Made by a program: the position numbers and the translations under genes
The notes under the pieces: generated by a model
The model's input: only the letters and a program-made list of their open reading frames with translations
What the model was told of the DNA's origin: nothing
Databases searched by the model: none
Assembly (NCBI RefSeq): GCF_014650675.1
Contig: NZ_BMVK01000004.1
Span: 1-64,000, forward strand
Reading direction: 5' to 3'
Length of the DNA: 64,000 nucleotides
Source: Streptomyces anulatus
GTDB taxonomy: Bacteria; Actinomycetota; Actinomycetes; Streptomycetales; Streptomycetaceae
Shown: positions 51,918 to 60,302 of the stretch, piece after piece
Numbering within the stretch: position 1 is the first letter of the stretch
Layout: the number at the start of each line of letters is the position of its first letter

Positions 51918-52769
51918 TCACTTCAGTTCCAGCTCGACGCGGTAGAGCACCTTGGCGCCGCCCTCGGCGGCGATCCGCAGCAGGTCGCTGTTCTTGTAGC
52001 CCTTCGCGCCCTTGACCGACACGGCCGTCGTCACCGGACCGATCCGGGACTTGGTCCACACGTAGTCCTGGATCCCGCCCGATTCCGGGCCGGTGTACTT
52101 CCCCGCCTCGAACAGCGAGGCGTCCGCGTTGCGCACGTCCTTCTGGTCGAACCGGAGGGACATCAGACCGCTGAGGCGCTGCCCGCCGCCCAGCTCCTGC
52201 TGCGGGCAGCGGAAGCTCTCCTGGACGGTGTCCTCGATCTCCTTCTCGGCGCCCGCCACGCTCCGGTGCACGGTCACGGTCACCGCCCCCTGGACGCGGC
52301 CCCTGCCGTCCCGCGCCGGTACGTCGAGCCGCCGGGTGAAGCTGTCCAGCACCCCGGCGGGCAGTGCGGAGCGGCTCCAGACGCAGGAGTCCGCCAGCAC
52401 GGGCCAGGTGCCGCCGCTCTCGTACGGTGTGTGCCGGACCATCCCGGCGGTCCAGTCGGTCTCCCCGAGCGCGGCGCCACGGGTCAGCTTCCGCGCCCGG
52501 TCCGCGTCCTTCGGCACCCGCGCCGGGTTCGGCGTGAACTCGTAGGCGCTGGGCAGCGCCCCCGGCAGCGTGGACTCCTTCGCGTCCGGCTTGCCCGTCG
52601 CGTCGGTCTTCCTGCCGTCGGCCGCGCGGCCGCCCTGCTTCGCCGATCCGCTCGGCTCCGGGGCCGGCCCGTCCCCGCCCTTCGACGCCGACCCGCCGCA
52701 CCCGGCCAGCAGCACCCCCGCCGCCGCGACCGCCACCACGCGTGTTCCCACCAGCATCAGCTTCATCAT
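51918..52769 (-). CDS. Putative lipoprotein upstream of the sensor kinase
   Basis: This 283-residue protein has a signal peptide with lipobox LAGC (Cys24), then a Gly/Ser/Lys-rich spacer (25-65). The rest has no recognised domain; two to three cysteines and mixed alpha/beta content suggest a folded extracellular domain. It lies 31 bp upstream of the kinase gene on the same strand, so co-transcription is likely and a role as ligand-presenting partner is possible. GGGGGG precedes ATG 52769. Confidence 0.7.
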   Translation of the reverse strand: MMKLMLVGTRVVAVAAAGVLLAGCGGSASKGGDGPAPEPSGSAKQGGRAADGRKTDATGKPDAKESTLPGALPSAYEFTPNPARVPKDADRARKLTRGAALGETDWTAGMVRHTPYESGGTWPVLADSCVWSRSALPAGVLDSFTRRLDVPARDGRGRVQGAVTVTVHRSVAGAEKEIEDTVQESFRCPQQELGGGQRLSGLMSLRFDQKDVRNADASLFEAGKYTGPESGGIQDYVWTKSRIGPVTTAVSVKGAKGYKNSDLLRIAAEGGAKVLYRVELELK

Positions 52770-53196
52770 CGGACCCCCCTGGTCCCCGCTCCGCACCCCG
52801 GCCGAACAGTCCGGGCGTCGGCAGCGAGGCGATTCTAGAAGCGGACAGCGCCCGGTGACGGGAAGCCGGTACTCAACCGGGCGGCGGAACGGCTCAGCAG
52901 ACAGCGGGGTTTCGCCTCTGGCGGCCCGACGCGCGGGATGGTAAGCGCCGCACATGAAGGACGACCGGAGTTGGCCGGAACTCAACCGTCGACGGGAGCG
53001 GAAAGCCGGTTCCGGCGCGGCGGCAGGGGAGGTCCGCCCGCCGCGCGACCGCTCCCAGGGACGTCATGATCGGCGGAAAATTGGTCTGGACCACATGGGT
53101 CGCCGGTGATTAGCTCATTCCGGACTCCGCGCCCCCGGGCCGGGTCCGCCCAGCTTGTGACCCTGTCCTGCCGAGTTCTGCTGAGGGGATCCATCC

Positions 53197-54345
53197 GTGA
53201 TCGACATCGTGGCGGTGCTCAGGGCCGAGGACGCCGCTCTGGACTTCCTTTCCGTGATCGGCGGCGAGGAGGGCGAGGTCCACGTCCTGTGCGGCGACAC
53301 CGGCGAGCGCCTGGTGCTCCCGGCGGGCCGCCCGCTCGCCGAACGGCTCGACGCCCTGGCCCCGCTGGTCGGGCCGGTCGACGAGCACGCCGCATCGCCC
53401 GGACCCGAGGCGCTGGCCGCCCTCGTCGAGGCCTCGGCCCAGGGAGGCCCGGCCCGCCTCTGGACCCACTCGCCCGCCGACACCCGGCGCAGCCGCGGCC
53501 GGCTCGGCCGGGACGCCGCCCTCGCCGCCGGGGAACGGCCCGTCCTGCACGCCGTCGGCCACTCGCCCTACCTCCAGTTCATCAGCGACCTGGACCGTCC
53601 CCTGGACCGGGCCGAGGTCGCCGCCAAGCTCGCCTTCGTCAACCGGCACTGCGGACACCTGCTGCGCACCGCCTCGGAGGAGCACGTCGTCCGGACCGGC
53701 CGGGTCCACGCCACCGAACGCTTCTTCGCGGCCGGACCCGACGAACGCGAGCGGCTGTTCGCGCTCCTGGCCAGCCTCGACGAGGACGCCGCCTCGGTGC
53801 CCGACCCCTGGGAATTCGCCACGTCCGCCTACGAGGCGGAGCGGCTGGACGCCACCGTCGCGTGGGTCGCCGGGCACTGCCCGCCCGGCAGCGGGCCCCT
53901 CGTCGAGGTCGGGGCCTGCGAAGGGGCCCTCACCACCCGGCTCGTGGACAAGGGCTTCACCGTCCACGCGACCGAACCCAACCCGGTCTTCCGCCACCGA
54001 CTGGCCACCCACGCCGGGGACACCGCGCACATCCACGCGGAGTCCCTGGAGGACCTGGCCGCCCGCCCGGAACTCCCGGGCGCGGCCTACCTCCTGATCG
54101 AGATGCTGTACTACGGCCAGGATCTCGGCCTGCTCGACCGCCTCCCCGCCGACCTGGTCCTCGTCGCCCTGGAACCGGAGACGCTCGCCGCCCGGCTCAC
54201 CCCCTGGCTGGAGCGCACCCCGCACTGGGAGAAGGCCGACGAGACACCGCTCGTCGCCCCCGCGCTGGAAGCCGTCTGCGGTGGCCGCGCCTATCTGAGC
54301 AAGCGCGGCAGCATCGGCGTCCTGCTGCGGCGCACCGGCGTCTGA
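53197..54345 (+). CDS. SAM-dependent methyltransferase with unassigned N-terminal domain
   Basis: This 382-residue protein has a C-terminal NodS-like methyltransferase domain with motif I LVEVGACEGALT (235-246) and ATEPNPVFRHRLA as the acidic loop after strand 2. Residues 1-180 are not recognised with confidence; their layout (LWTHSPADT, VLHAVGHSPYLQF) faintly recalls a degenerate PIG-L deacetylase domain. GTG 53197 follows GAGGGG. It leads a three-gene set with a DUF1796 protein and a PIG-L deacetylase, suggesting modification of a glycan or aminosugar-containing metabolite. Confidence 0.72.
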   Translation: MIDIVAVLRAEDAALDFLSVIGGEEGEVHVLCGDTGERLVLPAGRPLAERLDALAPLVGPVDEHAASPGPEALAALVEASAQGGPARLWTHSPADTRRSRGRLGRDAALAAGERPVLHAVGHSPYLQFISDLDRPLDRAEVAAKLAFVNRHCGHLLRTASEEHVVRTGRVHATERFFAAGPDERERLFALLASLDEDAASVPDPWEFATSAYEAERLDATVAWVAGHCPPGSGPLVEVGACEGALTTRLVDKGFTVHATEPNPVFRHRLATHAGDTAHIHAESLEDLAARPELPGAAYLLIEMLYYGQDLGLLDRLPADLVLVALEPETLAARLTPWLERTPHWEKADETPLVAPALEAVCGGRAYLSKRGSIGVLLRRTGV

Positions 54346-54356
54346 CGGGGCCCGCG

Positions 54357-54977
54357 ATGTACGACGTCTGCGTCGGGCTCGGCTACCACTGCGAGTCGAC
54401 CTACCAGCTCCGCCGGATCACCGGCGTCGAGCGGGCCCACTTCTTCGACTGGCTCGACCTCGACCTCACCGCCGTGAAGGAGACCATCGAGGCCGACTTC
54501 GCCAACGTCCTCCGCCCCGGCCTCGGCGAACCGTTCAGCGACGGCGCCTGCGTACGGGACCGGGGCTCGAACATCCGCTTCTTCCACGAGTTCCACGCCC
54601 CGGAGGGAACCCCGCTGACCCCGGCCCTCATCGCCGAGCAGTATCCGGCGGTCCGGGCCAAGTTCACCCACCTCGCCGACCGCTGGCGGGAGCTGACCGC
54701 CTCCCGGTCCCGGGTCCTGTACGTCCACCAGGACGCCTTCGACGAGAGCGGCGCCCCGGAACTGGCCGACCTGCACCGGCTGTTGCGCACCCGCTACCCG
54801 GACCACGACTTCGACCTGCTGTGGCTGCGCCGTACGCCCCCGACGGACACCGACGCCCTGCCGCCCGGCGTCCTGTGGGGCACGGCCGCGCTCGACCCGG
54901 GCCGCTGGGAGGGCGACGACGCCGCCTGGGACGCCGCCCTGGCCCCGCTGGACATCCCCCGCCGCGCCGGGCCCTGA
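54357..54977 (+). CDS. DUF1796-family putative cysteine peptidase
   Basis: This 206-residue protein has CVGLGYHCESTYQLRRI (Cys5 and Cys12) and HFFDWL near the N-terminus, then YVHQDAF in the middle; these match DUF1796, annotated as papain-like putative cysteine peptidases. No activity is proven for the family. The gene starts 11 bp after the methyltransferase stop. Confidence 0.72.
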   Translation: MYDVCVGLGYHCESTYQLRRITGVERAHFFDWLDLDLTAVKETIEADFANVLRPGLGEPFSDGACVRDRGSNIRFFHEFHAPEGTPLTPALIAEQYPAVRAKFTHLADRWRELTASRSRVLYVHQDAFDESGAPELADLHRLLRTRYPDHDFDLLWLRRTPPTDTDALPPGVLWGTAALDPGRWEGDDAAWDAALAPLDIPRRAGP

Positions 54978-55019
54978 ACACCCGCCCGCCGAGCCGCCCG
55001 CAACCCCTCCGGAGGAACC

Positions 55020-55772
55020 GTGCCCATCGCCGTACCCCCGCCCTGGCGCACCGTCGTCATCTCGCCGCACTTCGACGACGCCGCGCTCTCCCTCGCGGGA
55101 CTGCTGCCCACCCTCCCCGGCCCCCTCGCGGTGGTCACCGTCCACGGCGGCTCCCCGGCCCCCGGCCTCCCGGTCTCGGACTGGGACGCCCTCTGCGGGT
55201 TCAGCTCCGCCGTCGAGGCGTACCGGGCGCGCCGGGCCGAGGACGCCCGCTCCTGCGCGCTCCTCGGGGTCGAGCAGGTCCTCGTCGACCACCCCGACGG
55301 CCCGTACGTGGGCGAGGGCGACGAGCCCTCCGGCCTGGACCCCCTGCTGCGCTCGCTGGCCCCCGGCACCCGGGTCCTCGTACCGCTCGGCACCAACCAG
55401 CCCGACCACGCGGCCGTCCGCCTGCGCACCCAGCGGGTCCTCGCCGCCGCCGGGGCACCCGAGCCCTGGGTCTACGCCGACCTGCCCTACACCGGACACC
55501 TCCCGGAATGGGGCACCCCCGGGGCGGGCGAGGCACTGGCCGCGAGCGAGGACTGGGGGCCCGCCTACCAGGAGCTGAACCGCACCCGCCGGCTCACCGT
55601 CCGCCATGAGCTGGTGCTCTCCGACGAGCAGTGGGCGGCCAAGCGCGAGGCGGTCCTGTGCCACGCCTCCCAGCTCGCCGCGCTCGCCCCCGTGCACGGA
55701 GCGGTCCTGGCCCGCAGGGGCCCGCTGCGCGCCGAGCTGATCTGGAGCCCGGACCCCCGCGACCGCGAGTGA
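55020..55772 (+). CDS. PIG-L family deacetylase
   Basis: This 250-residue protein has the zinc motif SPHFDDAALS (15-24), RRAEDARSCALLG and QPDHAAVRLRTQ, the diagnostic metal and catalytic residues of LmbE/PIG-L N-acetylglucosaminyl deacetylases (including MshB, Mca and antibiotic-pathway members). GGAGG precedes its ATG. It is the last gene of the trio and faces pssA across a strong hairpin. Confidence 0.87.
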   Translation: MPIAVPPPWRTVVISPHFDDAALSLAGLLPTLPGPLAVVTVHGGSPAPGLPVSDWDALCGFSSAVEAYRARRAEDARSCALLGVEQVLVDHPDGPYVGEGDEPSGLDPLLRSLAPGTRVLVPLGTNQPDHAAVRLRTQRVLAAAGAPEPWVYADLPYTGHLPEWGTPGAGEALAASEDWGPAYQELNRTRRLTVRHELVLSDEQWAAKREAVLCHASQLAALAPVHGAVLARRGPLRAELIWSPDPRDRE

Positions 55773-55829
55773 CCCGCGCGCCGGGGAACGTACGAGCGCC
55801 GGGGAAAGCCTGAGCGTGGCGGGAACGCA

Positions 55830-55867
55830 CGAGGGCCCCGGATGCCGGGGAGCATCCGGGGCCCTCG
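55830..55867. terminator. Bidirectional terminator
   Basis: A perfect 16-bp stem, CGAGGGCCCCGGATGC and GCATCCGGGGCCCTCG, around CGGGGA, separates convergent PIG-L and pssA genes. Confidence 0.85.
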
Positions 55868-55888
55868 CCCTGGTTCGTTCGTCCGCCG

Positions 55889-56752
55889 CTACGGCAGCTG
55901 TGCCGCCCGCGCCTCGCGCCGGTTGTCACGGAACGTGTTCACCCGTCGCGCCGTGGCGAACAGCGGTATCACCGCGCCGAGCACCACCTGGAGCGCGCAG
56001 CCCGTCTGGAGCAGCAGCTGACCGCCGGGCGCGTCGAACGCCCATGCGGCGAGCAGGCCCATCGCGGCCACGATCCAGCCGAGCATCGCCACCGCGAGGA
56101 TGCCCCGCGGCTTGGGGTACTCCACCCGGCTCACCATCAGCCACGCCACACCGACGATCGCGAGCAGCGTCGGGATGAAGGGCAGCTCCAGGAGCACGAT
56201 CGAGACGACCGTCAGCGCGCCGAAGGGGCTCGGCATGCCCTGGAACATGCCGTCCTTGAGCGTCACGCAGGAGAATCTGGCAAGCCTGAGCACCACCGCC
56301 AGCAACACCACGATCGCCGCCAGCGCCGACACCCGCTGATGGGCGTCGTCGGCGACCATGCCGTACACGAGCACGAAGTAGGCCGGTGCGAGCCCGAAGC
56401 TGATCAGGTCCGAGAGGTTGTCCAGCTCGGCACCCATCGGCGAGGAACGCAGCTTGCGCGCCACGAGACCGTCGAACAGGTCGAAGATCGCGGCCATCAG
56501 CATGAGGATCACGGCGGTGGCGGCCGAGTGCCGGGCCATGCCCGTCTCGTCGCTGCCCGTGAGGTGCGGGATCAGAATGCCCGTGGTGGTGAAGTACACC
56601 GCCATGAATCCGCACGTCGCGTTACCGAGCGTGAGCGTGTCCGCTATCGACAGCCGCATCGAGAGCGGCATCTCCTCCGCGCCGTCGACCTCGCTCTCGT
56701 CGTCGGCCTCCGGCACCCAGCCGGCCTTGGTATCAGGATCAATCACGGTCAA
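55889..56752 (-). CDS. pssA: CDP-diacylglycerol--serine O-phosphatidyltransferase
   Basis: This 287-residue integral membrane enzyme has the CDP-alcohol phosphotransferase motif DGLVARKLRSSPMGAELDNL with the following SD, all aspartates present. Several further helices follow. It makes phosphatidylserine, the substrate of the decarboxylase encoded immediately upstream. Coding starts at TTG 56752 or GTG 56746, inside the end of psd (translational coupling); GGGGGTG is better spaced for the TTG. Confidence 0.88.
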   Translation of the reverse strand: MTVIDPDTKAGWVPEADDESEVDGAEEMPLSMRLSIADTLTLGNATCGFMAVYFTTTGILIPHLTGSDETGMARHSAATAVILMLMAAIFDLFDGLVARKLRSSPMGAELDNLSDLISFGLAPAYFVLVYGMVADDAHQRVSALAAIVVLLAVVLRLARFSCVTLKDGMFQGMPSPFGALTVVSIVLLELPFIPTLLAIVGVAWLMVSRVEYPKPRGILAVAMLGWIVAAMGLLAAWAFDAPGGQLLLQTGCALQVVLGAVIPLFATARRVNTFRDNRREARAAQLP

Positions 56753-57386
56753 TTCGAGTCACCCCCGCGGTGGTGGCCTGACCGACCTCGACCGCGACAT
56801 CGATACCCTCCGGGAGGTAGATGTCCACGCGCGAGCCGAAGCGGATCAGGCCGATGCGCTCGCCCTGCTCCACCTTCGTGCCCTGGGGGAGGTACGGCAC
56901 GATCCGACGGGCGACCGCTCCCGCGATCTGCACCATCTCGATGTCGCCGAGCTCGGTGTCGAAGTGCCAGACAACGCGCTCGTTGTTCTCGCTCTCCTTG
57001 TTGAACGCCGGAACGAAGCCGCCCGGGATGTGCTCGACCGACGTCACGGTGCCCGCCAGCGGAGCGCGGTTCACGTGGACGTTGAGCGGGCTCATGAAGA
57101 TCGCGACGCGGGTGCGCCCGTCCTTCCACGGCATGATGCTCTGCACCACACCGTCGGCCGGGGAGATGACCCGGCCCTCAGTGATCTCGCGCTCGGGGTC
57201 ACGGAAGAACCACAGCATGCCCGCCGCGAGCGCGGTGGTGGGCACGGCCACTGCTGCCCAGCGCCCCGACTTGCGGGCGCGGGCCAGGCTGAGGGCTGCG
57301 GTGGCGACGGTCGGCAGGAGCCACGGCGATGCTCCGCGGGCGATGCGGACCCCGCCGCGGGATGCGGAGGAAGTGCTGTCGGGCAT
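56739..57386 (-). CDS. psd: Phosphatidylserine decarboxylase
   Basis: This 215-residue short, archaeal-type proenzyme has the self-cleavage dyad in RFGSRVDIYLP (Gly-Ser giving the pyruvoyl group), FFRDPER, ISPADG and IFMSPLNVHVNR. One or two N-terminal hydrophobic segments anchor it. It forms phosphatidylethanolamine. Its 180-bp upstream gap from the acyl-CoA dehydrogenase stop probably has a separate promoter. Confidence 0.9.
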   Translation of the reverse strand: MPDSTSSASRGGVRIARGASPWLLPTVATAALSLARARKSGRWAAVAVPTTALAAGMLWFFRDPEREITEGRVISPADGVVQSIMPWKDGRTRVAIFMSPLNVHVNRAPLAGTVTSVEHIPGGFVPAFNKESENNERVVWHFDTELGDIEMVQIAGAVARRIVPYLPQGTKVEQGERIGLIRFGSRVDIYLPEGIDVAVEVGQATTAGVTRIDRD

Positions 57387-57566
57387 GAATGACCTTCGTA
57401 GCGGATGATGCCGCGCTGGCAACGGGGGACGGCGGCTTTCCGGCGATGCTATCGGTTGCCGGGCGCAACTGGGCAAGCCAGCAGCCGAGTCGGACGGCGG
57501 AAAGGCACCCGCCGAGGGTGACCCGGTGTGATGTTCTTCGCCACCAAATCACCTCGAAAGGGACAA

Positions 57567-58772
57567 TCAGCCCTGGAATCGGTACTCCTCCAAGAGGCGC
57601 CGGCCAATGATCATTTTCTGGATCTCGGCGGTACCTTCACCGATCAGCAGCATCGGTGCCTCACGGTAGAGGCGCTCGATCTCGTACTCCTTGGAGAAGC
57701 CGTAACCGCCGTGGATACGGAAGGCGTCCTCGACGACTTCCTTGCAGTACTCGGAGGCGAGGTACTTCGCCATCCCTGCCTCCAGGTCGTTTCGTTCCCC
57801 GGAGTCCTTTTTGCGTGCTGCATTGACCATCATCGCATGAGCGGCTTCGACCTTGGTGGCCATTTCAGCCAGTTTGAACTGGATCGCCTGGTGCTGGGCG
57901 ATCGGTTTGCCGAAGGTGTGGCGCTGCTGCGCGTACGAAACGCCCAGTTCGAATGCACGTTGTGCGACACCGCAACCACGCGCGGCGACATTCACCCGCC
58001 CGACCTCGACGCCGTCCATCATTTGGTAAAACCCTCGGCCGGTCGCGCCCCCCAGGACGCGATTGGCCGGAATGCGCAGGTCGTCCATGATGAGCTCGGT
58101 CGTGTCGACGCCCTTGTAGCCCATCTTGTCGATCTTCCCGGGGATGGTCAGGCCGGGCCGGACCTCTCCGAAGCCGGGCTCCTTCTCGACGAGGAAGGTC
58201 GTCATCGACTTGTGCGGCGCGGTGCCCTCCGGGTGGCCTTCGTCACTTCGGCAGAGAACGGCCACCAGAGTGGAGGTTCCGCCGTTCGTCAGCCACATCT
58301 TCTGGCCGTTGAGAACGTACTCGTCGCCGTCCTTCACACCCTTCGACGAGATCGCCGAGACGTCCGAGCCGAGCGCCGGCTCGGACATCGAGAAAGCCCC
58401 GCGCACCTCGCCGAGCGCCATCCGCGGCAGGAAGGTGTCCTTCTGCTCCTGGGTGCCGTGCTGCTTGAGCATGTAGGCCACGATGAAATGCGTGTTGATG
58501 ATGCCCGACACACTCATCCAGCCGCGCGCGATCTCCTCCACGCACAGCGCGTAGGTGAGCAGCGACTCACCCAGACCCCCGTACTCCTCGGGGATCATCA
58601 GCCCGAACAGGCCGAGTTCCTTGAGCCCCTCGACGATTTCCGTGGGGTACTCGTCGCGGTGCTCCAGCCGGGTCGCGACCGGAATGATCTCCTTGTCGAC
58701 GAAATCCCGGACCGTGGAAAGGATTTCCCGCTGGATGTCGTTCAGACCGGCGGTCTGGGCGAGTCGCGTCAT
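57567..58772 (-). CDS. Acyl-CoA dehydrogenase, probably methylsuccinyl-CoA dehydrogenase
   Basis: This 401-residue flavoprotein has FSMSEPALGSDVS, WLTNGG, QHQAIQFKLAEMATKVEA and the catalytic-base segment LLIGEGTAEIQKMIIGR with Glu. Linked to meaA, ccr, a MaoC-like hydratase and a malyl-CoA lyase homologue, it most likely oxidises (2S)-methylsuccinyl-CoA to mesaconyl-CoA. It needs ETF, whose gene has the same operator as ccr. Third-position GC is lower than in its neighbours. Confidence 0.82.
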   Translation of the reverse strand: MTRLAQTAGLNDIQREILSTVRDFVDKEIIPVATRLEHRDEYPTEIVEGLKELGLFGLMIPEEYGGLGESLLTYALCVEEIARGWMSVSGIINTHFIVAYMLKQHGTQEQKDTFLPRMALGEVRGAFSMSEPALGSDVSAISSKGVKDGDEYVLNGQKMWLTNGGTSTLVAVLCRSDEGHPEGTAPHKSMTTFLVEKEPGFGEVRPGLTIPGKIDKMGYKGVDTTELIMDDLRIPANRVLGGATGRGFYQMMDGVEVGRVNVAARGCGVAQRAFELGVSYAQQRHTFGKPIAQHQAIQFKLAEMATKVEAAHAMMVNAARKKDSGERNDLEAGMAKYLASEYCKEVVEDAFRIHGGYGFSKEYEIERLYREAPMLLIGEGTAEIQKMIIGRRLLEEYRFQG

Positions 58773-58821
58773 GGCTGCTTCTCCTGTGGCTTCACGCGGA
58801 TGGCCTTAAGGCTTCACACAG

Positions 58822-59325
58822 TTACTTGGCGGGCGTCGGGCGGCCGGGCTGCTCTCCGCCGCGCTCCTTGATGTACGTCTCGGTGGGGACCATCACCTTG
58901 CGGCGGAACACGCAGACGACCGTGCCGTCCTGCTTGTAGCCCTTGGTCTCCACGTACACGATCCCGCGGTCGTTCTTGGACTTCGACGGGGTCTTGTCCA
59001 GCACGGTCGTCTCGCCGTAGATCGTGTCGCCGTGGAAGGTCGGCGCGATGTGCTTCAGCGATTCGACCTCCAGATTGGCGATGGCCTTTCCGGAGACGTC
59101 CGGCACCGACATGCCGAGCAGCAGCGAGTAGATGTAGTTGCCGACGACGACGTTCTTCCCGAAGTCGGTCGTCTTCTCCGCGTAATTGCTGTCCATGTGC
59201 AGCGGGTGGTGATTCATGGTCAGCAGGCAGAAGAGGTGGTCGTCGTACTCCGTGACCGTCTTTCCGGGCCAGTGCTTGTAGACGGCACCGACCTCGAACT
59301 CCTCAAAGGTGCGTCCGAACTGCAT
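58822..59325 (-). CDS. MaoC-like hydratase, probably mesaconyl-CoA hydratase
   Basis: This 167-residue hot-dog-fold protein has the dehydratase segment HPLHMDSNYAEKTTDFGKN, VVVGNYIYSLLLGMS and FHGDTIYGETTVLDK. The usual hydratase 2 Asp/His pair is present in this region. In this gene set it should hydrate mesaconyl-CoA to beta-methylmalyl-CoA. It starts 2 bp after the lyase stop. Confidence 0.82.
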   Translation of the reverse strand: MQFGRTFEEFEVGAVYKHWPGKTVTEYDDHLFCLLTMNHHPLHMDSNYAEKTTDFGKNVVVGNYIYSLLLGMSVPDVSGKAIANLEVESLKHIAPTFHGDTIYGETTVLDKTPSKSKNDRGIVYVETKGYKQDGTVVCVFRRKVMVPTETYIKERGGEQPGRPTPAK

Positions 59326-59327
59326 GA

Positions 59328-60302
59328 TCAGGCCTCCGGGGCTTCGAACTTGGAGGTGCGCTGCATGCCGGCGGCCCGGCCCTTGCCGGCGATCACCAGC
59401 GCCATCTTGCGGCTGGCCTCGTCGATCATCTCGTCGCCGAGCATCGCGGAGCCCTTCTTGCCGCCCTCCTCGGAGGTGCACCAGTCGTAGGCGTCGAGGA
59501 TCAGCTCGGCGTGGTCGTAGTCCTCCTGCGAGGGCGAGAACACCTCGTTCGCCGCGTCGACCTGACCCGGGTGCAGCACCCACTTGCCGTCGAAGCCGAG
59601 GGCGGCGGCGCGGCCGGCCACCTCGCGGTAGGCGTCCACGTCACGGATCTGGAGGAACGGGCCGTCGATCGCCTGGAGGTCGTGCGTACGGGCCGCCATC
59701 AGAATGCGCATCAGGATGTAGTGGTAGGCGTCCGCCGGGTAGCCGGGCGGCTGCTGGCCGACGACCAGGGTCTTCATGTTGATCGAGGCCATGAAGTCGG
59801 CCGGGCCGAAGATCAGCGTCTCCAGGCGGGGCGAGGCGGCGGCGATGTCGTCGATGTTCACCAGGCCCTTGGCGTTCTCGATCTGCGCCTCGATGCCGAT
59901 CCTCCCGACCTCGAAGCCCATCGTCTTCTCGATCTGGGTCAGCAGCAGGTCCAGCGCCACGACCTGCTGGGCGTCCTGGACCTTCGGCAGCATGATGCAG
60001 TCGAGGTTCGGCCCCGCGCCCTCGACGACCGTGATGACGTCCCGGTAGGTCCAGTGCGTCGTCCAGTCGTTGACCCGCACGACCCGGGTCTTGCCGCTCC
60101 AGTCACCGTTGTTCAGCGCGTCCACGATGGTGTGGCGCGCGCCCTCCTTGGCGAGCGGCGCGCAGGCGTCCTCCAGGTCCAGGAAGACCTGGTCGGCCGG
60201 GAGGCCCTGAGCCTTCTCCAGGAAGCGCGGGTTCGAGCCCGGCACGGCCAGGCACGAGCGGCGCGGGCGCAGCCGGTTCACGGGGGTGGTGGGCGTGGTC
60301 AT
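59328..60302 (-). CDS. HpcH/HpaI aldolase (malyl-CoA/beta-methylmalyl-CoA lyase-like)
   Basis: This 324-residue CitE-type enzyme has CLAVPGSNPRFLEKA, FLDLEDACAPLAKEGAR, IEAQIENAKGL, IFGPADFMASI and WVLHPGQVDAANE. Metal ligands Glu and Asp are conserved. It should cleave beta-methylmalyl-CoA to glyoxylate and propionyl-CoA. ATG overlaps the mutase stop (ATGA). Confidence 0.87.
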   Translation of the reverse strand: MTTPTTPVNRLRPRRSCLAVPGSNPRFLEKAQGLPADQVFLDLEDACAPLAKEGARHTIVDALNNGDWSGKTRVVRVNDWTTHWTYRDVITVVEGAGPNLDCIMLPKVQDAQQVVALDLLLTQIEKTMGFEVGRIGIEAQIENAKGLVNIDDIAAASPRLETLIFGPADFMASINMKTLVVGQQPPGYPADAYHYILMRILMAARTHDLQAIDGPFLQIRDVDAYREVAGRAAALGFDGKWVLHPGQVDAANEVFSPSQEDYDHAELILDAYDWCTSEEGGKKGSAMLGDEMIDEASRKMALVIAGKGRAAGMQRTSKFEAPEA

